From Mucilaginibacter sp. UBA5151 (GTDB lineage: Bacteria > Bacteroidota > Bacteroidia > Sphingobacteriales > Sphingobacteriaceae): 64,000 bases of DNA. Shown in pieces: positions 56,969 to 64,000 of the stretch. Position numbers and translations under genes: made by a program. The stretch covers positions 1-64,000 of the forward strand of contig DHXR01000020.1 in the NCBI GenBank assembly GCA_002413785.1, written 5' to 3'. How positions within the stretch are numbered: position 1 is the stretch's first letter; each line of letters begins with the position of its first letter. The notes below the pieces were generated by a model. The model searched no databases and was not told where the DNA came from. It saw only the letters and a list, made by a program, of their open reading frames with translations.

Positions 56969-57019
56969 TCTTTAATAGGATTAAGCCGCACCTGATTTTT
57001 TCAAAACAGCCGCCCCATT

Positions 57020-57043
57020 CCTTAAAAAATCGTAATTTTAAGG
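57020..57043. terminator. Weak hairpin after DUF486 gene
   Basis: CCTTAAAA (57020-57027) pairs with TTTTAAGG (57036-57043) around an 8-base loop. The low GC content makes termination uncertain. Confidence 0.35.
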
Positions 57044-57093
57044 CGTCTTAGCATACCATCATAATGGCATAGTTAAACAATAAATAATAGTAC

Positions 57094-58581
57094 ATGAGCA
57101 GCATCCATCATAAAGATATCGGAACAAAACAAAAGGCACTGGCCATTAATCTGGACCCTAAAATTTATGGCTCATTTGCCGAAATTGGCGCTGGTCAGGA
57201 TGTGGCCGCTAATTTTTTTAAGGCTGGCGCATCATCCGGTACTATAGCTAAAACTATGTCGGCTTATGACATGACCTTTTCTGATGCGATTTATGGCGTA
57301 CAGCAGGTACGCCGTTATGTTAGCGAAAACAGGCTGATATCAATGCTTGAACATGAGTATGGCTTATTGATTGAACGGCTGGCTGAACAACGCGGCGATT
57401 CGACCACTTTTTTCGCTTTTGCCGATACGGTATCTGCGCTCAACTATCAAAAAACAAATGACGGGCACGGCTGGATGGGCGTACGTTTCCAACTGGAGCC
57501 AAACGGTGGTTTTAATGACGTGGTTTTGCATGTGAAATTATTGGATTACGATAATAATATGCAGCAGCAGGCAGTCGGCGTACTTGGTGTGAACCTGATC
57601 TATGCCTGCTTTTATTATCATCAGAGCCCGCCGCTATTTTTACAGTCCCTGATGGACGACCTGTCAAGCGACCGTATTCAAATTGACATGATCCGCTTTG
57701 AAGGGCCCGACTTTAGTAAGGTGGACAACCGGCTGATGAGTTTGCACCTGGTAAAATACGGTTTTTCCGATGCGGCTGTTTTCGGGCCCGACGGCAAAAA
57801 CCAGCAGCCTTCTGAAGTATTATATAAAAAGCATATCCTTGTGATCCGCGGGCGTTTCCGGCCTATTATTAATGTGCACCTGGATATGCTTAACAATGGC
57901 GTAAAACAATTTATGCAGGAGCCTGATGTGGATAAGGCCAACGTTATTGTTATTACCGAACTTACTCTGCAGGCCCTGAAAGAAAAGGACGCCCACGAAA
58001 ACGCCGAAATTGATGAAAAAGATTTCCTCGACCGTGTGGATATTCTTTGTTCGCTCGGGCAAACCGTGCTGATCTCGAATTTTCATGAGTATTATAAACT
58101 GGTGGCTTACCTGTCGAAGATCACCAAATTAAAGCTGGGCGTGGTTGTCGGCTATCCCAACCTGGAGTATATTTTTTCGGAAGAACATTACCATGAATTG
58201 CCCGGCGGCATCCTGGAATCGTTCGCAACGCTATTCAGCCGCAAAGTAAAGTTATTCATATACCCTACGCTGCGGGATGGCGCGATCCTGAACTGCCTTA
58301 AATTTTACCCGCCGGCGCACCTTATCGACCTGTACCGTTACCTGATTGCCAATAATAAAATTGAAGACATAAGGCATTATAACGAGAATAACCTGAGCGT
58401 GCAAACCAATAAAGTGCTGGAACTTATAAAACAGGGTGCCAAAGGCTGGGAACAATATGTGCCCGCCGAAGTAGCTGCCATTATAAAAGACCGTTGTTTG
58501 TTTGGATATGCCTGCGAGGTGGATGCGTCGAAGGAAGCTACTGATTCAAATGAGGATGGGAATATTTTAGACAGGGTTTAA
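57094..58581 (+). CDS. Conserved hypothetical protein (family with conflicting annotations)
   Basis: A 495-residue protein with no signal peptide and no membrane helix. Conserved-looking segments are KQKALAINLDPKIYGSFAEI near the N-terminus, SAYDMTFSDAIYG, RQVRRYVSENRL-type basic residues, FFAFADTVSALNYQ, GWMGVRFQLEPN, and VDNRLMSLHLVKYGFSDAAV. The same family in other phyla is annotated as nicotinate-nucleotide adenylyltransferase or as TonB-dependent receptor. Neither name suits it: there is no HxGH motif and no beta-barrel. A cytoplasmic enzyme is likely, function unknown. It stands alone, with the next gene on the opposite strand. Confidence 0.85.
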   Translation: MSSIHHKDIGTKQKALAINLDPKIYGSFAEIGAGQDVAANFFKAGASSGTIAKTMSAYDMTFSDAIYGVQQVRRYVSENRLISMLEHEYGLLIERLAEQRGDSTTFFAFADTVSALNYQKTNDGHGWMGVRFQLEPNGGFNDVVLHVKLLDYDNNMQQQAVGVLGVNLIYACFYYHQSPPLFLQSLMDDLSSDRIQIDMIRFEGPDFSKVDNRLMSLHLVKYGFSDAAVFGPDGKNQQPSEVLYKKHILVIRGRFRPIINVHLDMLNNGVKQFMQEPDVDKANVIVITELTLQALKEKDAHENAEIDEKDFLDRVDILCSLGQTVLISNFHEYYKLVAYLSKITKLKLGVVVGYPNLEYIFSEEHYHELPGGILESFATLFSRKVKLFIYPTLRDGAILNCLKFYPPAHLIDLYRYLIANNKIEDIRHYNENNLSVQTNKVLELIKQGAKGWEQYVPAEVAAIIKDRCLFGYACEVDASKEATDSNEDGNILDRV

Positions 58582-58592
58582 AAACCGTCAGT

Positions 58593-60044
58593 TCAAATAT
58601 CTGCGTCTGAACGAACTGCGGCAAACCTCAAATCAACCCTTTTAATATTAGCAGCCAAATAACCAAGCCAAAAAAGCAATACGGGTAAAACAACATCCAG
58701 TTGCCTCGGGTACGAGCTTAGCGCCCCGCTTAACATCAAATAAACCCCGGTAATTAATAAAACAAATTTTACAGGAAAAATAACACTCCGCCAATTGAGC
58801 GTGGTTAATACAATCCCTGCAAGCGATGCCCATAAAATAATAGAACCGGTGATAATATTACCGACAATAGCGGCATCCTGATAGGAATACGAATAGGGGA
58901 AGTTGAATAACATCCTCGAAAAATTATAAAAGTAGTTCCGGGCAAACTTTAAGGGCGACTTTTGAATGTTACCGATGGCTACCTTTTTAAAAAGTGCATC
59001 CTGTTCAATTTCATTATGTTTCAGAATAAACCGGATCTCGTTGGCGTGGTTCTTTTTAAGGAGGTTAACGGCTTCTGCCGATTTAAAAAGCGTGGGGTAT
59101 TGGTTGTTTGTAAGTTCGGGAAGTTTCCAGTCGCCATATTCGTTTGCGTAGGGCGTACTCATCCAGTATAAACTCATCCCGCCCGAATTTCCCCAGTAAA
59201 AAACCTTGCCGGTAATATAGTAGGTATAAGCTAAATATGGCATCGTAACGGCGAATGCAATCAGCAATATTTTTACCGGCCTTAAGTAATAAGCCCTGTT
59301 TTTTTTCAATAACAGCATTATTAAACAGGCAGCAAGGCAGATAATCAGCACATAGCCGAAAATAATTTTGGTCAGCGTAAGATAACCCAATACAAAGCCG
59401 GCGATAATGAGATACTTTATACCCCCTTTTTTATAACAAAGGGTAACAAAATAAACAAATAACGACACTAAAAAACCAGTCAGCGCCTCGGTATATAATA
59501 TGGGCAAAACCGATAAGGCATTGGGGTATAGCGCTAAAAGCAGGCTAAACGCCAATGCTATTTTTTTATTGGCAACCAGCGCCAGCGTTTTGTACAAAAA
59601 CACAATTGCTAAATACAGGTATAAGGCGTTTAATAAGGTGATATAAAGAACGGGGATATGCCACGCTAACAGCGGCGCCAGAATAAGCGGGTAACCCGGC
59701 CCGTTCCATAGGTTAATATGGGCCGGGAAAGGAGAGTAAAACCCATGAATGAGGTTATGCGCAAAATCAACATACCTGATCTCATCGCCATATAGCGTGG
59801 GCCATTTATTTTTAATAATAAAATAAGCGTAATAAATTAAAAACGGGGCGAATATTAACCAGGGATTACGGATAAACTTTTTAATCATAATTGCAATAAT
59901 AATAGCAAATAAAAAGTGAATTTTGGCTATTCTATTTTCCTTAAGCTTCCGATTAAATCGTTGATATAATAAATTGACAATTTGTCGCGGGCTAACGACC
60001 TCATCGGGGGCATCTGGTTGGTAGCACAGGTTGAATAATTTCAT
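58593..60044 (-). CDS. GT39-like membrane glycosyltransferase
   Basis: A 483-residue membrane protein with about ten helices. The loop KWPTLYGDEIRYVDFAHNLI carries the Asp-Glu pair expected in the catalytic site of PMT_2/ArnT-like enzymes. The N-terminal 50 residues before IMIKKFIRNPWLIFAPF are polar; the true start may be the ATG at 59888, giving 431 residues, which fits other family members better. It is convergent with the preceding hypothetical gene (11 bases between stops) and divergent from rhaT. Substrate unknown. Confidence 0.78.
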   Translation of the reverse strand: MKLFNLCYQPDAPDEVVSPRQIVNLLYQRFNRKLKENRIAKIHFLFAIIIAIMIKKFIRNPWLIFAPFLIYYAYFIIKNKWPTLYGDEIRYVDFAHNLIHGFYSPFPAHINLWNGPGYPLILAPLLAWHIPVLYITLLNALYLYLAIVFLYKTLALVANKKIALAFSLLLALYPNALSVLPILYTEALTGFLVSLFVYFVTLCYKKGGIKYLIIAGFVLGYLTLTKIIFGYVLIICLAACLIMLLLKKNRAYYLRPVKILLIAFAVTMPYLAYTYYITGKVFYWGNSGGMSLYWMSTPYANEYGDWKLPELTNNQYPTLFKSAEAVNLLKKNHANEIRFILKHNEIEQDALFKKVAIGNIQKSPLKFARNYFYNFSRMLFNFPYSYSYQDAAIVGNIITGSIILWASLAGIVLTTLNWRSVIFPVKFVLLITGVYLMLSGALSSYPRQLDVVLPVLLFWLGYLAANIKRVDLRFAAVRSDADI

Positions 60045-60051
60045 ATCTTTA
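60044..60051 (+). promoter_or_regulatory. Putative -7 box of the rhamnose operon
   Basis: TATCTTTA (7 of 8 to TAnnTTTG) lies 39 bases before the rhaT ATG at 60091. A TTGG at 60018-60021 is a weak -33 with a 22-base spacer. No regulator gene is in the window. Confidence 0.4.
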
Positions 60052-60090
60052 CGATCGTCAATTTATCATAAACCAGGTAAATCTTTATTC

Positions 60091-61170
60091 ATGCAAATAA
60101 TCTTCGGTATCATTTACCACTTTATAGGTGGTTTTGCCTCGGGCAGTTTTTATATTCCCTATAAAAAAGTAAAAGGCTGGGCCTGGGAAAGCTTCTGGAT
60201 CGTTGGCGGCATATTTTCCTGGCTGATCGTTCCTCCATTGGCAGCCTGGCTAACCATCCCAAACTTTACGGAGATTATTAAGGAAACCAACGGGCAGATA
60301 TTGTTCCTCACTTACTTTTTTGGTTTGCTGTGGGGCATCGGCGGCTTAACTTATGGCCTGGGAGTACGCTACCTGGGCGTTTCATTAGGCAGCACCATTA
60401 TTTTGGGGATGTGCGCGGTATTTGGTTCAATTATACCCTCGGTTTATTATAATTTCTTCCCGAAAGCGGGTAAAGACACCTTCAGCATGCTGCTCAACAG
60501 CCATTGGGGCCAAATGGTGCTGACCGGCATTGTGGTTTGTGTGATTGGTATTATCATTTGCGGCAAGGCAGGCACCATGAAAGAAAAGGAACTGATTGCC
60601 GGCAAGGCGGATGTGGAGGACAACAAAGAATACCGGTTCGGATTGGGCATTTTTGTTGCCATCGTGTCGGGGGTTTTGAGCGCGTGTTTTAACTTTGGTA
60701 TAGAAGCCGGTAAGGATATGGCCGACCATGCCAATGAAATATGGAAGGCTTCGCATCCCGGACAAGGTAATTTTCTTTTTCAGAACAATGTAAGTTATGT
60801 GGTAATTTTATGGGGCGGACTCACCACCAACTTTATTTGGTGCATGATATTAAACGCCCGCAACAAAACCTTTGGCGATTATGGCAATAAACAGCAACCT
60901 TTGCTTAAAAATTACCTGTTTTGCGCATTGGCAGGAACAACATGGTTTTTGCAGTTCTTCTTTTATGGTATGGGAGAAAGCAAAATGGGTAATGGCGCCA
61001 GTTCATGGATATTGCACATGGCCTTTATTATCCTGGTTGCTAACGTTTGGGGTCTTTTGCTGAAAGAATGGAAAGGTGTGAGCCGGAAGGCTATTGTTAC
61101 GGTAATTACCGGTATTGTCACTATCATCCTGGCAGTTTTAATCGTAGGGTATGGAAACTCAATAAAATAA
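60091..61170 (+). CDS. rhaT: L-rhamnose-proton symporter RhaT
   Basis: Imports L-rhamnose with protons. It is 359 residues from the ATG at 60091; a TTG 20 codons upstream is not needed. About ten helices, with the family's opening FYIPYKKVKGWAWESFWIVG (matching E. coli FYAPFKKVKKWSWE) and IGGLTYGLGVRYLGVSLGST. The gene is first in the operon, with the fused aldolase/dehydrogenase gene 32 bases downstream. Confidence 0.95.
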   Translation: MQIIFGIIYHFIGGFASGSFYIPYKKVKGWAWESFWIVGGIFSWLIVPPLAAWLTIPNFTEIIKETNGQILFLTYFFGLLWGIGGLTYGLGVRYLGVSLGSTIILGMCAVFGSIIPSVYYNFFPKAGKDTFSMLLNSHWGQMVLTGIVVCVIGIIICGKAGTMKEKELIAGKADVEDNKEYRFGLGIFVAIVSGVLSACFNFGIEAGKDMADHANEIWKASHPGQGNFLFQNNVSYVVILWGGLTTNFIWCMILNARNKTFGDYGNKQQPLLKNYLFCALAGTTWFLQFFFYGMGESKMGNGASSWILHMAFIILVANVWGLLLKEWKGVSRKAIVTVITGIVTIILAVLIVGYGNSIK

Positions 61171-61202
61171 AAATGCGGGTAAAGAATTAATATATTTATA
61201 AT

Positions 61203-63323
61203 ATGTCTATCAACACAAAACAGTTTAAACATGTGAGTTATTTATGGGACGATGCAAAAGCCGCGGAATTGGCTGCAGATGAAGTGGGCCTTTTAATTTA
61301 CCGGTCCAACCTGCTTGGCGCCGATTTGCGCCTAACCAATTATGGCGGCGGCAATACATCCTGTAAGGTGACGGATAAAGACCCCTTAACCGGCACCAAC
61401 GTTGAAGTAATGTGGATCAAAGGATCAGGCGGCGATATTGGCACATTGAAAAAGAGTGGGCTGGCAGCTTTATATGTTGATCGTCTGCGAAGCCTCAGGA
61501 ATGTTTACAAGGGTATTGAGCACGAAGATGAAATGGTTGCCCTGTTCAATCACAGCATTTTCGACCTGGATTCAAAAGCGCCATCAATTGATACCCCTCT
61601 TCACGCATTTTTGCCCTTTAAACATATCGACCACCTGCACCCTGACGCGGCAATAGCCATCGCGGCAGCAAAAGATGGTAAAAAGATCACCGGAGAACTT
61701 TTTGAAGGGAAGATAGGCTGGGTTGACTGGCAGCGTCCCGGTTTTGATCTCGGCTTAAAATTAAAAGCCTGCCTCGATGCCAATCCCGGCATCCGCGGCA
61801 TAATGCTTGGTTCCCACGGTTTATTCACCTGGGGCGACACGGCTTACGAAAGCTATATCAACACACTTGAAGTAATAGAAAAATGTGCTGAATACCTTGA
61901 ACAAAACTATGGCAAAAAAGGCCCGGTTTTCGGCGGGCAAAAAATTGAAAGCCTGCCTGAAAATAAACGCAAAAGCCAGGCTGTTGCCCTTGCCCCGGTA
62001 TTGCGTGGCTTTTGCTCCTCAAAAAAACGCATGATCGGTCATTTTACAGATAACGCCCGTGTTTTGGAGTATATCAATTCCAATGACCTTGAAAGGCTGG
62101 CCCCTATGGGTACCAGTTGTCCTGATCATTTTTTGCGTACCAAGATCAGTCCGCTGGTGTTGAACCTGGGGGTTGATGAGGACCTTTCCGATATTAGCGC
62201 ATTAAAAGAAAAGCTCTCCCCCGCATTTGAGGCCTACCGCAAAATGTACGGGGATTATTATACCACCTGCAAACATGCCAACAGCCCCGCCATCCGCGAC
62301 GCAAATCCCGTGGTGATCCTGTATCCGGGTGTGGGGATGTTCACCTTTGCCAAAGACAAACAAACAGCGCGGGTAGCGGCAGAATTTTACATCAACGCCA
62401 TTAACGTAATGAAAGGAGCCGAAGCAATTTCCGAATATACTTCGCTGCCCCGGCAGGAGGCTTTTGACATTGAGTACTGGCTGCTGGAAGAAGCTAAATT
62501 GCAGCGCATGCCAAAACCGAAAGCACTTTCGGGGCGCATAGCCTTAATAACCGGGAGTGCAGGCGGCATTGGTAAAGCCATTGCAAAGAAATTTGTTGAA
62601 GAAGGTGCTGTTGTGGTTTTGAATGACCTAAATGCCGAACGCCTGCAGGGAGCCGGTGAAGAATTCAAAAAACAATACGGCAAGGATGCTTATACTACAG
62701 CTTTATTGGACGTTACCAATGCTGTGCAGATTGAGGAAGCATTGTCCACGGCCGTATTGGCATTTGGCGGCATAGATATCGTGGTAAACAATGCCGGCTT
62801 ATCTATATCCAAAACCATTGGGGACCACACGGAAAAGGATTGGGACTTATTATATGACGTACTGGTAAAAGGCCAGTTCTTAGTAACGCAGGCCGCTGTT
62901 AAAGTAATGAAGAAGCAGGACATTGGCGGGGATATTTTAAATATTGTCAGTAAAAATGCATTGGTAAGCGGGCCAAACAATGCCGGTTACGGCAGTGCAA
63001 AAGCAGCCCAATTACATTTAAGCAGGTTGAATGCAGCTGAATTGGGTGCAGATAAGATCAGGGTAAATGTAATAAACCCTGATGCGGTGATCAGCGACAG
63101 TAATATATGGGCAGGAGGTTGGGCCGAGGGACGGGCGAAAGCTTACGGCATAACGGTAGCCGAATTGCCTGCCTACTACGCCAAAAGAACTTTACTGAAC
63201 GATGTTATTTTGCCTGTTGATATAGCCAACGCCTGTTTTGCCTTTGTCGGCGGTTTGCTGAGTAAATCAACCGGGAATGTCTTGAATGTTGATGGCGGCG
63301 TTGCGGCGGCGTTTGTGAGGTAA
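61203..63323 (+). CDS. Bifunctional rhamnulose-1-phosphate aldolase / L-lactaldehyde dehydrogenase
   Basis: A 706-residue fusion. The N-terminal class II aldolase domain (about 1-420) splits rhamnulose-1-phosphate into DHAP and L-lactaldehyde. The C-terminal short-chain dehydrogenase domain (about 435-706), with GSAGGIGKAIAKKF as the NAD-binding turn and YGSAKAA as the Tyr-x-x-x-Lys motif, oxidises lactaldehyde. The fused form is the RhaD/RhaE (RhaEW-type) arrangement known outside enterobacteria. It lies between rhaT and rhaI, so the operon covers uptake, isomerisation and cleavage; a rhamnulokinase is not in the window. Confidence 0.94.
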   Translation: MSINTKQFKHVSYLWDDAKAAELAADEVGLLIYRSNLLGADLRLTNYGGGNTSCKVTDKDPLTGTNVEVMWIKGSGGDIGTLKKSGLAALYVDRLRSLRNVYKGIEHEDEMVALFNHSIFDLDSKAPSIDTPLHAFLPFKHIDHLHPDAAIAIAAAKDGKKITGELFEGKIGWVDWQRPGFDLGLKLKACLDANPGIRGIMLGSHGLFTWGDTAYESYINTLEVIEKCAEYLEQNYGKKGPVFGGQKIESLPENKRKSQAVALAPVLRGFCSSKKRMIGHFTDNARVLEYINSNDLERLAPMGTSCPDHFLRTKISPLVLNLGVDEDLSDISALKEKLSPAFEAYRKMYGDYYTTCKHANSPAIRDANPVVILYPGVGMFTFAKDKQTARVAAEFYINAINVMKGAEAISEYTSLPRQEAFDIEYWLLEEAKLQRMPKPKALSGRIALITGSAGGIGKAIAKKFVEEGAVVVLNDLNAERLQGAGEEFKKQYGKDAYTTALLDVTNAVQIEEALSTAVLAFGGIDIVVNNAGLSISKTIGDHTEKDWDLLYDVLVKGQFLVTQAAVKVMKKQDIGGDILNIVSKNALVSGPNNAGYGSAKAAQLHLSRLNAAELGADKIRVNVINPDAVISDSNIWAGGWAEGRAKAYGITVAELPAYYAKRTLLNDVILPVDIANACFAFVGGLLSKSTGNVLNVDGGVAAAFVR

Positions 63324-63340
63324 GCCCCGCCAACCCTTCT

Positions 63341-63453
63341 CCGCCCGAAGGCGGAAAAGTCTCACCTGCCGGGGGAGATTAGAAGTGGCTAATGGTTATT
63401 TGGCTCTATGACGCTTTGTGTGGGTAAACATTTCATCCCAACAGCTATCGGGA
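63341..63453. repeat. Rearranged copy of the 19.6-kb dispersed repeat
   Basis: 63355-63390 matches the arm of the 19571-19742 element (AAAGTCTCACCTGCCGGGGG against AAAGTCTCCCCTTCCGGGGG). 63402-63450 matches its centre on the minus strand (GGCTCTATGACGCTTTGTGT, GGGTAAACATTTCATCC). A CCGCC/GGCGG hairpin (63341-63354) precedes. The order of arm and centre differs from the first copy. Confidence 0.8.
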
Positions 63454-63505
63454 ATCTAAAAAAATGTTATTATGATGATAAAATGTGGTTTTCTAAGGTT
63501 CCGAA

Positions 63506-63702
63506 GAGGCGTAGCCTCGATAAATATTATAGCAACGGATTTTAATCCGTTGAAAAGATAATAAGGAAAACATTAAGAACCGTAGGTTCGACCCATATTA
63601 ATAGGAAGCTAATATGGATCGTGCTTACAGCACTCTTAATATTGAATTCATGTAGCAACGGGTTAAAACCCGTTGCTGCAAAATATTTCGAGCCGAAGGC
63701 TC
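63506..63702. repeat. Cluster of five hairpins of two alternating types
   Basis: Type A, 13 bases, form GARSC-GWA-GSYTC: GAGGCGTAGCCTC (63506-63518), GAACCGTAGGTTC (63577-63589), GAGCCGAAGGCTC (63690-63702). Type B, 20-22 bases: CAACGGATTTTAATCCGTTG (63533-63552) and one with arms GCAACGGGTT/AACCCGTTGC (63655-63676). They alternate A, B, A, B, A just upstream of rhaI. Confidence 0.9.
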
Positions 63703-63765
63703 TATGAATTAAACACTTACCCATACAAATCGTTATAGAACCGATCATTTTTACATTAATATATT

Positions 63766-64000
63766 ATGCAGGTAGAAAAACATAGCATTGAAGAGTTAAA
63801 TCAGCAACACATAAAGGATCACCGGCGCAGGTTTGAGTTTGCAGTTGCTGATCTGGCTGACTTAGACGAAGTTTTGCAGAAACTCGTCGCTTTTAATATC
63901 GCCATACCAAGCTGGGCCTTAGGTACCGGCGGTACGCGTTTCGGGCGTTTTTCAGGCGGCGGCGAGCCGCGGAGCCTCGAAGAAAAGATTGAGGACGTTG
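63766..64000 (+). CDS. rhaI: L-rhamnose isomerase, 5' part
   Basis: The first 78 codons are present; the gene continues past the window. The product opens MQVEKHSIEELNQQHIKDHR and continues with LVAFNIAIPSWALGTGGTRF and GRFSGGGEPRSLEEKIEDV. This is the N-terminal part of the RhaI (Pseudomonas stutzeri-type) isomerase family, including the WALGTGGTRFGRF segment. It should convert L-rhamnose to L-rhamnulose. Location after rhaT and the aldolase/dehydrogenase gene supports the call. Confidence 0.9.
   Translation, partial: MQVEKHSIEELNQQHIKDHRRRFEFAVADLADLDEVLQKLVAFNIAIPSWALGTGGTRFGRFSGGGEPRSLEEKIEDV

Larger units (their letters stand above)
63324..63765. other. Intergenic region with repeats between the rhamnose genes
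   Basis: 442 bases with no convincing gene. It holds a dispersed-element relative (63341-63453) and a five-hairpin cluster (63506-63702), described separately. The rhaI ATG follows at 63766. Confidence 0.75.

Noticed and set aside
63542..63748. Minus-strand frame over the hairpin cluster
   Set aside because: Repeat-derived sequence with no coding support.
1..64000. tRNA or rRNA genes
   Set aside because: No cloverleaf or rRNA-like sequence was recognised in the gaps inspected by eye; a tRNAscan or Infernal run would be decisive.

Overview
The window reads as a chromosomal segment of a Bacteroidetes bacterium, most likely family Sphingobacteriaceae (Mucilaginibacter/Pedobacter-like). The reasons are Bacteroidetes-type promoters (TTTG, about 19 bases, TAnnTTTG), very few Shine-Dalgarno sequences, many DUF3857/TonB_C/BlaR1-TonB proteins, a GH92 mannosidase, the DUF4290-murA pair, KDO/heptose lipopolysaccharide genes, and a fused rhamnulose-phosphate aldolase/lactaldehyde dehydrogenase. 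No rRNA, tRNA, CRISPR, phage or complete insertion sequence was seen. The genus assignment is inference.

Layout. 1-4.2 kb: a Cys-rich hypothetical protein, RNase R and a polyprenyl diphosphate synthase. 4.2-4.7 kb: two large inverted repeats. 4.7-11.5 kb: exported proteins (double TonB_C protein, M1 metallopeptidase, GH92 glycosidase overlapping an exported Gfo/Idh/MocA oxidoreductase, polysaccharide deacetylase). 11.57-12.64 kb: a 1.07-kb segment bounded by a 22-bp perfect inverted repeat and holding two small genes. 12.7-24.5 kb: QueG, a DEDDh exonuclease, two coupled DUF3857/transglutaminase proteins, a 40-residue membrane peptide, an NlpC/P60 lipoprotein, MutS, and two acyltransferases with GatC. 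24.6-33.2 kb: TrpS, a deoxynucleoside kinase, KdsB, PyrG-YidC, and an exonuclease/GIY-YIG/UvrC-like protein. 33.3-43 kb: an orphan B12-radical SAM protein, PyrF, Rho, PssA-PurS, Hpt, FolK, SppA and a PolX-PHP protein. 43-46.2 kb: a heptose-synthesis and heptosyltransferase cluster. 46.4-50.2 kb: SixA, DprA, and BlaI-BlaR1 with three operator palindromes. 50.2-56.9 kb: the overlapping GT2-ECF sigma-RsmG cluster, DUF4290-MurA, a GT39-like protein and a DUF486 protein. 57-64 kb: a conserved hypothetical, a second GT39-like protein, and the rhamnose genes rhaT, aldolase/dehydrogenase and rhaI (cut by the window end).

How the genes fit together. KdsB, the HldE-type kinase and nucleotidyltransferase, GmhA and the GT9 enzyme make and attach the inner core of lipopolysaccharide. 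RhaT, the fused aldolase/dehydrogenase and RhaI form an L-rhamnose uptake and catabolic unit. GH92, the exported oxidoreductase and the deacetylase suggest periplasmic glycan processing. BlaI/BlaR1 is a self-contained sensor-repressor pair.

The most unusual signal is in the spaces between genes. At least ten intergenic gaps hold imperfect tandem repeats of 7, 8 or 9 bases, a different unit in most gaps. Several are paired with an inverted copy of themselves and several run into the last codons of a gene. Compact hairpin clusters (27.9 kb and 63.5 kb) and a mosaic dispersed repeat (19.6 and 63.4 kb) accompany them. Some promoters sit so close to the start codon that leaderless mRNAs are predicted. 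Altered catalytic residues in GH92, MurA, PolX and one DUF3857 protein are also worth a second look.
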